64,000 nucleotides of DNA from Rhipicephalus microplus (Eukaryota > Arthropoda > Arachnida > Ixodida > Ixodidae), in the NCBI RefSeq assembly GCF_043290135.1, contig NC_134702.1, forward strand, positions 81,962,817 to 82,026,816, given 5' to 3'. Below are positions 47,836-59,904 of this stretch, piece after piece; the stretch's first letter is position 1; every line of letters begins with the position of its first letter. The notes below the pieces were generated by a model that had not been told where the DNA came from, ran no database searches, and saw only the letters and a list, made by a program, of their open reading frames with translations. Made by a program: the position numbers and the translations under genes.

Positions 47836-48105
47836 AAAACTTGATTAGTAATAATAGAAGAAGTCAGAAAAGCCTTCGAGAGCATGCAAAGAAGCAAAGC
47901 TGCTAGTGACAATCAGGTAACATCAGATCTGCTAAAAGATGGAAGACTGATCGTGTCAGAAAAACTAGCTACCCTTTCTACGAGGTGTCTCCTGATGGGA
48001 AGAGTACCAAAGTCTTAGAAGAATGCTAACATCATATTGATGCATAAGAAAGGAGAAGACAAGGACTTCAAGAATTACAGGCCGTAAATATCAGTGAACT
48101 CTTGA
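47836..48105 (+). pseudogene. RTE-like LINE, inverted 5' segment
   Basis: Plus-strand codons read IIEEVRKAFESMQRSKAASD, NQVTSDLLKDG and, near the right end, KKGEDKDFKNYRP followed by a stop. This is the region just upstream of the RT blocks that start at 47829 on the other strand (SISLLSVVYKL); the family wording is NYRPISLLS. At least one stop (after MGRVPKS) and the inversion inactivate it. Confidence 0.72.
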
Positions 48106-48456
48106 TTATTAGGCTAGCACGCACATACTCAATACGACTAATACGTTATATGAAATCACGAAGTGCGGATGAAGGTTCTGTATATCAAGTCCCTGGGCTG
48201 TAATATTCATTGTGTCTCACTCGATCCGCAAACCCCCTCTTGTGGTTCTCACGTGTTCGCTATCACCAGTACACTCTTCGCTATGAAGACAGGTGCCACT
48301 GACGTGGTATGTCATTCACCCTGCCTCCAACAATGTCACTCATGCTCTTCCGCCCAGCCGTCACAGAAAGGAATCCGCCTATGTTGACACCGCCTTCTTT
48401 CTCATTTCTCTTTTTTTTTTCACTATCTATAGAGGCATCTTAAAATCTTCGGTGTT

Positions 48457-48684
48457 GATGATTGATTGATATGTGGGGTTTAACGTCCCAAAACCACTAT
48501 ATGATTATGAGAGACGCCGTAGTGGAGGGCTCCGGAAATTTAGACCACCTGGGGTTCTTTAACGTGCACCCAAATCTGAGCACACGGGCCTACAACATTT
48601 CCGCCTCCATCGGAAATGCAGCCGCCGCAGCCGGGGTTCGAACCCGCGCCCTGCGGGTCAGCAGCCGAGTACCTTAGCCACTAG
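48457..48684 (-). mobile_element. tRNA-headed SINE with 14-bp target duplication
   Basis: Minus-strand SINE, slightly truncated in the head (it ends at CTAG, before the ACCACCGCGGCGG part). AAATCTTCGGTGTT at 48443-48456 is repeated exactly at 48685-48698. The perfect duplication and clean body suggest a recent insertion. Confidence 0.93.
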
Positions 48685-48698
48685 AAATCTTCGGTGTT

Positions 48699-50855
48699 AT
48701 AGTATACCATGGTTGCTCTGGCTTCGCAGACACCACGCGCGTGGTTTGGCCCACTTTTCGTTCTCTCGCAGTGTGCCCACAAGACACGGTGTCCACGAGA
48801 TGGTGGGCGTGAACTTCCGACAAAATGGCAGCCACTGCTTTTGCATTCGCTCGCTGTGGTGGAACAGCGTTCTTTCTTCCGTTTTGTTCCTACGTCAGCG
48901 CAGTGTCATCCGTGCTTTTCCTACTCTGCTGCTCTGCCATGATTTCTAACCTTGTTCTTGCTTCCCAATGGGCTTTTATATACATGTTTTTTTGTGTTAT
49001 TTTCTTATCTATTCTCTCTTGAAGCACGCACGAGCCCTGTGTGAATAGCTCCATTCTCTCTGTTGTCAATAAATATGTCGGAGTGTGCGTATGTGATGTA
49101 GAAGCAACTACTGTTATTTTTTACAAGTAATAAAGAGTGAACTTGTCGGCTAGTTGGTCGAACATATCGTAAACAGCGCCAAAAACACGGACCGTATAGG
49201 CACACATGCAACCAAACATCGAGCCTGTACTGCACTGATACTTTGTGATATGTTAAGATGAAATGGTTCATCAGAAAAAGCTTCAGCGATTGCTCATGTT
49301 CGACATTTATTTTTCATTGGCAGCTGTCCTTTGTGGATAAAACCTTGTAAATGCAGCGCCTCACTTCGTAAAGAAAAGAAAACATTGACCTGTTTAGCAG
49401 ACGCTAAGAAACATAAGCCGTAATAAGCTAGAATGAATACTGGGCATGCTCTATATATGTACCACGAGCCTCTATAATTGATAATGCTATGTTCAATATC
49501 TTTAGCTCGTCTTAGGCGCAATGTTGGTCACGAGTGTCACAGTTGCCTTTGATTTTGACGAAGGCAGGTTCAGGAAGCGCAAAAGTTCTCCTCCACGTTT
49601 CCTAAATTTATTTTTCTTGATAATCAGAAGACATTTTTCGGAGTTTACTTTCTAAAGTCACTTCTTCGTTTAATAGAGCTCATTTGTCATAAGTCTTCCG
49701 TAATCCAAAATTTGGCATTTAATTTTCCTATATAAGATGTTGCAGCACCTTTTCCACTAAATTGATTTTCAATTACAATAAATTGCATTGTTCCTGGTTG
49801 TCCTGTTTCACCATATCCTTCCAGCTTTTTTCAGCTTTTGTGCATTTACTTTATTGACTCTCCAAAGTGTACTTACGAACCCAGGAGGAGCTGGTTCTCA
49901 CCTTTTCTTCCCAGCCTCCTTCCTATTCTCGATGAATAATAAAGAACCTATTACTGATATCGATCTCAATACTAGGAAATATTAGGCGAAATTATATCTC
50001 AACAAGAGAACATGTAAAGTCACTAAGTGTATTTAATATCTCTGGGTGGTTTGAACGTGCAAACACCGGCGTTTGTTCGTACTACAACCCAAAAACGTGT
50101 TGAAACAAACTTACGCGCGTTCTGCGCTGTTCTTACACCTAATACCCCTCCGTCTGCTGCCTTTTGTTCTCGCCCGCGAGGCCATGCAGCACGGACGAGT
50201 CGTGATCGCATCCCGTGTTGGACGAAGATCCTTCAATCGAAATCCAACTGGGGCACACGACCACAGCTCACCCAGCGACAGACTTATTTCGTTTGATCTG
50301 GCGTGTCAACGGGATGCCTACGACGTCACCTGCTACGACACCAATTGGATTCGAACCTGCCACCTACCTACCATGAAAACTCCTTTCGATTCATGATTTC
50401 AAGCTTTGAAAATGTTCCTTCAACGTTGAAAATGCCATTTCAAATCGGCACTTGTCGGACAAATCTAAACTTTCCGTAAATTTACTTTGAGTATTCATAG
50501 GATTCTTTTGGATTTATCTGAAAACACAGAGCTTCGCCACTTTACAGCACTTATCTTTTTATTCCATCATTACACAACATTTCTGATTGTGCATACAATA
50601 GAAACAGGTACTGCCTCCATTGAAGGGTGCTTAGCTACCTAAAGTATTAAAAAAATACTTCCACTCATACCACCCAATATTGCTATTCTCACTCTCCGGA
50701 AGACTACGCACGTGTTGCGCCCCTTGCTGTGGAAGCAGTCAGCCAGGTGGAGGTGGAGGTAATAGTGGTATAATTTGTTGTAACATTGATGTTGCATCAC
50801 GCGTAGTTAGCCTGACCGACATGGCCGGCAGTTGTTCTGCCTAAACATCTCCTGC
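48699..50855. other. Unannotated stretch
   Basis: No gene recognised. A perfect B-box-like GGTTCGAATCC lies on the minus strand near 50348-50358 without a convincing A box. Open frames up to about 107 codons show no known domain. Confidence 0.35.
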
Positions 50856-51033
50856 ATTGTAGGCAGGGGCGTAGCCGGTGGTTGGTAAAGTGGGCCCATG
50901 CTTCCTCCCCCACCTTCCCTTCACACCTAAAAAAATTCTTTTTCGACATGGCATAGAGAGCGAAAATGATCATTTTTGGAGGGGGCGCCGCAGCCCCCTG
51001 ACAAACATTTCTAGCTGCACCCTTTATTGTAGG
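50856..51033. mobile_element. hAT-type MITE with 8-bp target duplication
   Basis: The 162-bp unit at 50864-51025 starts with CAGGGGCGTAGCC and ends in a decayed inverted version (GCTGCACCC). ATTGTAGG at 50856-50863 and 51026-51033 is an exact 8-bp duplication, the length made by hAT transposases. A CAGGGGCGTAGC start also fits hAT-family termini as I know them. Non-coding. Confidence 0.7.
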
Positions 51034-51460
51034 TGTATGTTACTACATGTTAAATAGCGCAGAGTATCGCAGTAAACCCCAAACAAAAATTCGCCGCATG
51101 CTCCGACTCCTTGCTCCCTCTTTTTTTTCCTTCGTACGCCGACATTTTCCCGTCAAGCAAAGACAGTGTTGGTCAATATTATCAGTACTAAAGCGTCATT
51201 ACGAAGAAATGTTGCCTCCTTCTTTTGAGAACAACGAAATATCATGGTTGCAAATACACATATGACAAATAAACTTTATTATTCGACGTGGCGAATGGAG
51301 ATCCGTCAAATATCAAGCCAGCCTACAGGGCAACAATGTGTATTGTACTCGTGCACAGAGCTACGTCGATTTCGTGATTATAAATGTTACTGTGAAGCAA
51401 AACGAACGGTATTCCCCGCATATTAGTGTATTCTTTGTTGAGCACGTGATACTTTTATAG

Positions 51461-51690
51461 GCCCACGCCGATGGTCGAGTGGTTATTACCATAGTTATTA
51501 CGCTCTTTCGCACAAAGGTCGAAGGATTGAATTCTGGCTGTGGCGGCTGCATTTCGATGGGGAGCGTGAAGCTGGAGGCCCGTGTAATATGATTTAGGTG
51601 CAAATTGAGGAACACCAGAAAGGAAAATTTCCCGAACCCCTCACCATGGCGTTCCCCGAAATAATAGTGTAGTTTTCTCCCATAAAGCGA
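51461..51690 (+). mobile_element. Degraded SINE
   Basis: Plus-strand diverged copy: GCCGATGGTCGAGTGG head, AGGATTGAATTCTGGCTGTG B-box region, GCGGCTGCATTTCGATGG, AGGCCCGTGT, and a body fading out near 51690. It has insertions relative to the consensus, so it is old. Confidence 0.75.
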
Positions 51691-52555
51691 AAACAAATAA
51701 CAATCCTAATATAGTTTAGGCATTCTTCAGTGAACTATAAGGGTATCCAGCTCAATGCGAAACACGTGTAGCTACAATTTTATTTATTTATTTCAATTCC
51801 TATTGGCTGAAATCACAGGATTGGCTTCGGTCAAATCCGCTTGATATACTTCACCTAAAATATCTGCATATATTGCGTTCCCGTTTTTTTATATTTACCT
51901 ATGAAATATACTTTAAAGTCGCTTACGATTTTGGAGTGTGTCCGTATTTGCATACAGCGTTATGTTTATTCTCATCCGCAGACGCCATCCTAATTTGCAT
52001 GGGCATGAATAAGAACAAATGCGGGTGTTTTTAAGTGGTTTGGCAAACACTGCCTGGAGAAACTCACATTTTCTGATACTTCCGTGCCTCCACCCATTGA
52101 ACGAGCTTTCGTGTATTTTTTATTTTTTCAAACGGATTTAATATGCCAAAAGTACATAGTTGACGTTTTATTTTCAACACCAAGATGACCATTTTGCTTC
52201 TGGAACTTTTCACCACCATGCCATTTTTGCTCCTGGAACAGGCTAACTGTTTATACTTGAGAAAAAGCCACTTATTGATGGAATGAACAGATGGCAGGTT
52301 CATTTCAAGCTTTTAGGTTGTCTGATGGACAGATTCATAAGCAAACACTTTGATGCTGAACTTATGCTGTTAAAACTTAACACCTCAGGATGCAGATTAA
52401 ACAAAAAAGTCACTTCACTCTACAATAATTCATGCTTCTTTTTACTTCTTTTTTTCCCGTCAATCCTATTTCTTTGTCCTTGTGTTGATAATTCTCATTA
52501 TAAGCACATTTTTCTTCCTAACTTTTTACTACCCCCTCTCTAAGTAAAGGTACGT
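51691..52555. other. Unannotated AT-rich stretch
   Basis: No gene or repeat recognised. Confidence 0.4.
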
Positions 52556-52720
52556 TGCCCCGTGATTTTACTGGTAGCTCTATATCTATCCTCTTTCCGA
52601 CCATTTTCCACACCCCCGTACAAAGTAGCAAACCAGTTCGTCTAGGTTACCCTCCCTGTCTCTTCCTTTTATTTATTTCTCTCTCTATTATTCTCTCTCT
52701 CTCTATTATTCTCTCTCTCT
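52556..52720 (+). mobile_element. LINE 3'-UTR fragment
   Basis: CCCCCGTACAAAGTAGCAAACCAG followed by TAGGTTACCCTCCCTGTCTC matches the 3' UTR of the LINE at 37970-38150 and the fragment at 2925. A (TCTCTCTATTAT) run follows at 52680-52725. Confidence 0.55.
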
Positions 52721-53399
52721 CTAAGTATTCCGTGCACTTTGTTTGCGTCCTGCATTAGGCAACTAACGTTGCTACATGTGGACTACGACGTCACCACCAG
52801 CTGCACGAATTGACGTTTATATGATCTTAAGTGCTGGCCGCTGCGAGAACCAAATCATGGGTGTTTCAAAGTTCGCCCAGTTTCGCTAAAGCTGCGAAAT
52901 TTCTAAATTATGAAGCTTGTCTCATTTATATTTATTGTGGTGTGTTGCGCGGTGTTGGCGAACTTCGGATCAGTTCGTAAACACGGGAAGCCCTTTAACG
53001 TGCAGCCAAAAGTAACTTAAGCACAGGAATTTTTAGTTTGTTTTTTTTTTGCCTCTAACCATGCCGAAGTGTCATTTCCACAGCTGGCACTAAACGCACG
53101 ACAACAATGTCATAAATGTAGTAACTCTTTGGCCATTGTGCTACCACAGCAGTTACATTATTGTTTCAATCACTTTCGTATACTTTCATTTTAGAGAGCA
53201 TTTCTTCTCTGTAGCCGGAACTCACTATTATAGAGGAAGGTGTGCCCGGAAATTCTGGCAGTTACAATGTCAGGGCAGGCAAGCTTCCGGTAAGCAGCTA
53301 TATATAGATGCCGAGTAATAAGTTCAGTTTATAGTGACATAGAATGTGAGACGTTAATAATTTTATTTGTGTTTGTATACTTTGTAGTACATTTCAGCC
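52721..53399. other. Unannotated stretch
   Basis: No gene or repeat recognised. Confidence 0.35.
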
Positions 53400-53560
53400 C
53401 TTTTATTGCGATAGCAATTAGGCTATATGGACGCAGTCGGTGAGTTTCTGCCATCGCCGTCGTCATCATGTTTCACATATGAAGTATATGTGACAAAGAA
53501 AATACTTCCAAAGCGTGCAACCGGAATCCGAACCCTGTGACCCGTTGTTTCTCAGCGCAT
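53400..53560. repeat. Dispersed repeat starting TTTTATTGCGATAGCAATTA
   Basis: I recall the TTGCGATAGCAATTA opening as common in tick sequence; it is a palindrome-like TTGCGATAGCAA hairpin. The segment ends in a B-box-like GGTTCGGATTC on the minus strand (near 53524). Assignment is from memory. Confidence 0.3.
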
Positions 53561-56301
53561 TGCGTAAGACAAATGTTCCCAACGCCCCATTTTGTTAATG
53601 TTACAAAAGCGAGTTGTTCATATACACCATATACCACTTGTGAAGCGCTGAGTTCAGACGCCTGTAAACGTGTTCAGTATCACCCGATGGAAGGCGCAAA
53701 GGGCACGCTTTCAATGAACTCCTTTAGCTTTCAAGCAACGCCTCTAGGTTTCTTTAAAGCCTGAAACCTACCCTTGAGTCGCGCCCTAAGTGGCTCATTT
53801 CTATGCCCAGTCACGGTACGCAACCGTGGGCAAGCTATGCTTCGAATGACACCGCGTGGCAGAAGACGCAGAGGGGTTTTTTTCTTAGCCGCAGTTTTCA
53901 AAAAAAGAAACTATTACATATAAACCTGGGAGCATTGTTGGGAGCATAGTGGACTTTTGCAGTACGCTGCTCAAACAAAAAGAAACAACAATGCCAGTTT
54001 TTTTTTAAAGAAACACTTCAATTGTCGAGCTGTGACCGTTCGCGGTCGTCCTGTGTGAGCAATTTTCGTGAGTCCTTCACACTTGTTGCGGCTCGCTGCA
54101 AGTATCGAGCTGCGTGCTGTCCTTCATGTGTCATTCTAATTTTTCGCTATCGCATTAATTCATTTATCCTTTCAGTGAAACCGCGACTTTTAATTTACGT
54201 CCCTCTACTGTGGAACTACGTCCCACATTGGAAAGCCGTCGTTGCTTTGTGCATGATACAAATTCAGTCAGCAGTTCAGCAAGTGCCGATCGGAAATTTT
54301 ATTCTGGTTAACCTCCCTGCCTTTCAGTCAACCGTATTTTCTCGCTCTCTTAGTGAGCAGTGTCATGCGTTCATGCATTGCGGAGTATGCCTAATGCCGC
54401 TAATATAAGTCGCAGAGTGCACTGCTGCCTTACACACTGCACCGCAATTAACTGAGATCTGGCAGAATTTCGTAGGCTTGCAAGCTCACCATCTCGTTTT
54501 TTTTTTTCAATTGCGGCTTTGGTCTTAAACGCTGACGACTAACGAGAGGTCTTTGTAACAAAAGTCCAGTGGCAACTCATCAAGGCAGAGAGTTCGCTAG
54601 CACATATAGTACTGGGTTTCGTGAGCACACACATCTTCATTTCATCACATAGGTGACTGACATCGTGGAGCGCAGCTCGCCCAGAGCACAGAGATGGTTT
54701 ATATGGAGATAGATTCCTAACTGTCAAACAGAGCGAACTCATTCTGGCATGTTCCTAATGAAGACTAAGTATCGTGGCTCCTAAGCTGAGAACTTCCGCA
54801 ACACTAGACACGTAACGATAAGTGTGAATATCAATCCAGCCTGAACTCGTTCATATAATGACATGTCGGAAGTGTTTTGCTGGGAAAGATTTAGCTCAAT
54901 GAACTGCTAACGACTTTAACGTCAGCCGGGGCCGCCAACGGCCAGCAAGCGTCGCACTAGCAGTCTTTTAATCTCCTTCTTCCTTCTCTTTGTTACCTGC
55001 CCTCATGGAGCTATTTACGTCAGGGTGACTTTTGCCCCTTTCGGTACCTTTTTGCCCTTCGTTTTGTGACCTCACTTCGCCGCCGAACCTTTGTTATAGG
55101 TCCCATTCCTGATTTATGAAGCTGCCTGCAAGTTAGACCGTGTGCCAAGAGACTCCTGAAACAGAAAAGCGGGCCTCTTAACGAAATTTGATTTCCTGCA
55201 CGCGCTTGCCCAGGGCTTCAAGTGCTCCCTGGAGGACGCCTTTAGTAAATCAACGGTGCTTCCTGTATCCTCGGCGAGTACGGAACGTCACGGTGCTAGC
55301 TGGTCACTGCACCTCAGCGCCTCGGTCCTTTGCATCATTCTTTTTTCTCCCTTTTCGTCTTCGTTTTTTGATGTCACTGAACAGTACTTGCGCCTATTAA
55401 AAGCGCTCCTTGTAATTGACCAACGCACCGTTCAGACGCGTTATCTGAGATTGCGCATCTTTTTCATTGCGCATGAGTGACTGCACAGTTAGGTTTATAG
55501 ACGCTTTCCAAAATTCAACGCCACTTATCGAATGAAACCGAAAACATGTTTTATTTATCGCATTGTCTTGCTTACCCACGGCGATGCGTGCTGCTGACAC
55601 AAGTACGTGCTTATGAGTCAGTATATGGGTTGTGGTTAGCAGTCTGTGGGACGCCCGAGAAGACGCATGGTGGCCACTTTAGGAAGCGACGCCACTGTGG
55701 CCCTTGCGTGACCTCTTCAGGCGGTGGATGGGCTGTTATGACCGGCAGAACAATTACATGGCCTCCAATGGACGCTCATTGGCCTACCGTTCAAACGCGG
55801 TACACGTCCTGCAGAAACGCAAGTAGTGTCCATGTGCGCAGCAGGGAGTGCTCATCGGCATCGCGGGGAGACACAGCCCACCAGCTGCATGAGTGAACAA
55901 GATATGGCGGAAGAGCCAAGTTGCCAGACTGAATTTCCTAAAGAGTCTATTATAGATTGCGTTTCCTCGAAAAACAAATCGTTCATATTTCATTGGAAAC
56001 ACTCATTATGGGAGCTGACCATAACCGGACCCTTTAAAGCCGCCTGTGCCAAGTTGGTTATCTTTCGTAAAAGCAGTACAAAGCTCTCCAGGGCTAGCTG
56101 TGGAATATTTTTTTGTCCCACGAGTTCTTTAACACGCTGCAAAATTTCCCCATACTGGAGACGCTTTCCTCCTTTCTTTGCTGAGCACTGTTTATATGCG
56201 ATGCTGCCTCAGGAAACTGCATCCGTGATTTTATTGTGCTAGAAATTTATTGATATCGGTGCAGTGATTCAGCAAATCGGACTATTTGTAGCATACTCAT
56301 G
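53561..56301. other. Unannotated stretch
   Basis: About 2.7 kb with no recognised gene. A TTCTGGTTAACCTCCCTGCC segment near 54303-54322 may be another LINE-tail remnant. Open frames up to 138 codons (54022-54408, 55826-56242) lack known domains. Confidence 0.35.
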
Positions 56302-56724
56302 CACTCTAAGCCAAAATGGCCAAAATGGGAGCAACGGCTGTTTTTACTCCTTCAGACCGACTGTTACTCTCCGAAAAGACCAAGCGGAACAAGATGGCCG
56401 ACTTGTTCGAGAATGGGGGAGCAACTGTATTCATCTTAAGTTTGTAAGGGAGCAACGGAAGGAGGAACCGCTGTAAATGCTCTCGTCACGCAACGGTTAC
56501 TCCCCGGCAGGACACCGCACACAAATATGCATGCCGCCCACATTGATATTCATGGGCCAGATTGTTGTTTGTTCTGTGTGCCAAACTTCTCCAAACCAAA
56601 ACAGTGATTTATTTTAGCATCCGTAGATAATAAGGTAGCAGCGCTGGCTGAACACAGAAGGCCTGAGAATACAGTACGGCAAATACCTAACACACGCAGC
56701 AGCAGGATGGAGAGTTGGCACGTC

Positions 56725-56900
56725 AAAGCGGACCGAACGCCGAAACACGTGCAAAACAACGATAAAAAAAAGCCTAGACACGCCGTTCCTCCACGAAGTA
56801 AGGGCGTCAAAGTCGATCAAGCACCGAAACACGTGCATAAAGAGCCCCCCCCCCCCCCGCCCAGATATATAGGAGAAGAAAAAAAAAAGCGGACCCAGAC
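56725..56900. repeat. Imperfect 82-bp tandem pair with C-run
   Basis: The block GTCAAAG..GA..AAGC/CGCCGAAACACGTGCA occurs at about 56725 and 56807, each followed by an A-rich run and GCGGACC../GCCTAGACACGC. A C14 run sits at about 56846-56859. Confidence 0.5.
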
Positions 56901-57372
56901 ACGCTTCTCATCAGCCATACACTTAGTAGCACGCTTCACCGTGTACTTTGAGGGCATAATGACAAATCTGCGCCATCGGCGCCCGCACGACAAGTGTGGC
57001 GCTAGTGTAGCAAACGATGTAAGTCACAAAGTAATTTTTCTTCAGTGTTTATGTTGACTAGCACTAAATAAAAATTGCACTCAACTTTTTATATTTATTT
57101 ATGAGTTTTAGTGTACCTCAGTTTTTTTTATAATTGTATTAGGAGAACACACTGAAATTATTGCGCTGACGCCTGTGCTGCCACTGCTCGACGTTTTTTT
57201 TTTTTTTCGGCGCAACTAGGTTCGCGTTCGCACTACTTACTCATTTTCATATGGTCTGTGGCTGGCGAGCACATGGACGTGCGGGCTTGTGAGCTATGTT
57301 TTGATCGTGTGTGTGTGTCGCAGATTTGCGTTTCTACTTATTCGTGATGAAGGTTAGTGTATATTTATCTTT

Positions 57373-57498
57373 ATGGAGCGCGAAGTAGTTGTGGATTTTG
57401 CTGCTGGGTGGAACAAACACATCGTAAGCACGTCTTCAGCTATCTGCAAGCCTGTTCGCTCGTCGGACAAAGAACTGTGCATGCATCAGCGTGCAGGT
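57373..57498 (+). CDS. Possible exon of a gene inside the CACTA-like element
   Basis: An ATG at 57373 opens 42 codons (starting MEREVVVDFAAGWNKHIVS) that meet a strong donor, GCAG|GTGAGT, at 57498/57499. A pyrimidine-rich acceptor ends with CTGCAG near 57669 and a second CTGCAG near 57685; joining the first exon to the second site keeps the frame open to about 57879 (NKLTELKGIFSYYK..). A further good acceptor (TTTTTTTTCTTGCAG) ends at 57978. The protein is not one I recognise and no catalytic motif is visible. It could be a remnant of the element's own gene or chance. Confidence 0.2.
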
Positions 57499-58379
57499 GA
57501 GTGGCATTTCCAGCAACATTTAATGCTCTTACAATACATTGTTGAGTGGTTGCGCTATTGAAAGAGAAATGATTTGCTCTTATTCACCGTATCCATTGCT
57601 AGCCGTATCGGACTAAATTACCTCTATTACCGCCTGCATACCCTCTTGCTTCCCCTGGCACCACTGCAGTGCCAGTGTACTGCAGGAAACAAGTTAACTG
57701 AACTTAAGGGTATCTTTAGCTACTATAAATATGCCTTGTTGGGGTGCTGCACATTTTCTTCCAGAATATTGCTGTATGAGGCATCATGTGAAGAGCGTCT
57801 ACCACATCAGCATTTAAATGGCTTGCCAAGTAACGTTTGGCCGAACCTTCCTTTTTTTTCACATTTCGTTTTGCAGTAGACATCCTAGAATGTAAGCGCT
57901 GCTGCAGTGTGTGTGACTCATTGTTATGAATTGATTCTGGCATGTTTAACCTCACACTTCTATTTTTTTTCTTGCAGCAATGAGATACTTCACATATGCC
58001 TGCGGTGACGTTCTGCTGCGCTAGCCTGATGGAAACACCAGCTGCGAAACTGGAGTTCTTCAGAATTGGAGAAGTTGCCCTTCTCTCACCAATGATGACA
58101 CAGACTGCCCTATGCTAGAAATTCAAGATTGTTTTTCCACGGATGACGCAGAAAACCTTTGATGTATTATGGTGTTTGTTTAGTGCTGGCTGTGGTGTGG
58201 CGAAGTCTACTTTTACGTGTGGTCAAACGTCGCCTCATAAAAAGAACAATAAAGCATTTATTTTCCTTTCAACATTGTCCACTTTTTGTGTTAGAAGCAC
58301 CCAAGCAGTGCTCTTCCAAGGAGCTCTCGCCATGTGTTAAGCGTGTGACAAGCATACTCGAGATAAATACTCATTTCCC

Positions 58380-58690
58380 CAAGGAGTAACTGGAAGCATG
58401 TGCAGTTGGTTTTCAGAGAGTAACTGCGAACACGTGGGAGGAACGGTAAAGAGTAACTGTTGCTCTTAGAAGAGCAACTGGTGGAAGTAATGGTTGGTCG
58501 GCAGGGAGCAACTGGTGGGAGTAACTGTTGGTCTGCAGGGAGGAACTGGAGGGAGTAACTGTTCATCCCCCGAAGGAGGAACTGAAAGAAGAGCAACGGT
58601 TCCTCCCTCTGCAGTTACTCCTTTTAGGAGAGTAATGGGAGTGGCAATGCAATTGCTCCCTGAAAGGAGCAACCCCTATACCCCTGTTGC
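58380..58690. repeat. Subterminal GGAGYAACTG motif array
   Basis: More than ten copies of GGAGTAACTG/GGAGCAACTG variants, mostly plus orientation up to about 58600, then also inverted (CAGTTACTCC, ATTGCTCC). They are interspersed with TTGGTCNGCAGG blocks that make a higher-order repeat of roughly 40 bp. They probably bind the transposase. Confidence 0.75.
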
Positions 58691-58720
58691 TCCGTTTTGG
58701 CTTAGAGTGTGGCTTACAGT

Positions 58721-59154
58721 GTACGTGAGCCACAAAATACAAGAAATTACCTGACAGAAGCGCTCTCTGTCAACTGAAAATTGTAAAAAAACAACGTGGC
58801 ATATAAAAAGTGTAAGGAAGGCACTGATAAAACTTTATCACGTCCGACACCCCTGACCAAGTTTCTGATCACATTCGTTGTATACAAAAGCTCAGTATCA
58901 GTGAGTGCTCTGTATGGCAGGCTCACGCACTTGTCTTTCGTTTTTACAATTTCAAACGCCTCTGCGATTTCTCGCTTGCGCCGGTCCTCGTGCCTCTTTC
59001 TTACAGCATCTTACGGCAACACGTTCTCTCGGTGAAAAATCTGATGTAACGTGTTGCCACGAGTTCTTCTCGATGATAATGGCCCGGAAAGTAACTTCCC
59101 TTTCTATGTCTTCACTGTAAAAAAAAATTGGCAGATCCCACGTACAGTGGGAAT
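58721..59154. other. Unannotated stretch
   Basis: No gene or repeat recognised between the CACTA-like element and the next element. Confidence 0.4.
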
Positions 59155-59904
59155 CAATGATATGCGAAGCACGAATGAGGAAGCTTGATATGTCACTCTA
59201 AAATCAGCACAGTATTAGGAGGTGGAAGTAAATGATGCCGTACATTACTTACGTGTCATGATTATCATGTTTGGAAGTGTCGTTTACATTCGTCATCTAT
59301 TAACGTCACGCGATACCAAATTTGGTATACGTGGAGATCGCGAAACGGCCGCGAGCACACTATGAGCGTGGTATGTTGTCATTTTCTTAAATTCCACGCT
59401 TGTCAGAATTATCGTGTTTGCACCAGTCATATACTTTCGTCATTCATTGATGTCACGTAGCCCCAAATTTGGTATATGTGGAGTTAGCGAAACGGCCGCG
59501 AGCACATCATGAAGGGCCCAATATACTCCAATGTAGCGTTGACGCGCGTGCACGCTGGGCACAGCGACGCTACGTTAGCAAAATGTGAGCACTCTATAGT
59601 CTGACGCCAGGTGCGACCGTCGCGACCAGCGTCCGTCGGTGTAGCCCGACGGCAATCGGCCCAAAACGCGACGTGCTGCATTTCGTGCCGATACGTTACC
59701 TAGACAGCACTTCGTCTCCCTCTTTTCTTGAAGGAGCGGTGCCGGACACGTTGACACGTGCATGCGTCAAACAAACGTAGCGAAGCGCGCGCCTGCGAGT
59801 ATATGGCAAGACTGGCGCCTGGCGTGGCAACACCAGCATGGCACCACAAAATGAACGCTGCCGAGCACGCGCCCCGCGTCACGTCGAAATGTACTGGCGC
59901 CTTG

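Larger units (their letters stand above)
46560..48105. mobile_element. RTE-like LINE with 5' inversion
   Basis: 46560-47829 encodes, on the minus strand, the RT of an RTE-like LINE (LLSVVYKLFTKVIANR, FIDYEKTFDSV, a degraded ADD box near 47335, post-RT wording such as WQQQAQD near the 3' end). 47836-48105 encodes, on the plus strand, the segment that belongs just before it (IIEEVRKAF.., MHKKGEDKDFKNYRP). The protein is continuous if one part is flipped, the signature of twin-primed insertion. Confidence 0.78.
56302..58720. mobile_element. CACTA-like inverted-repeat element
   Basis: Left end CACTCTAAGCCAAAA (56302-56316) reappears inverted at 58695-58709; just outside on the right is a second, related CACTGTAAGCC (58710-58720). 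Both ends are followed by subterminal motifs of the GGAGYAACTG type in both orientations. CACT-type termini and dense subterminal motifs are typical of CACTA/EnSpm or Chapaev transposons. The flanks do not show a clear 3- or 4-bp duplication. A possible spliced frame lies inside; no transposase domain is recognised. Confidence 0.55.
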
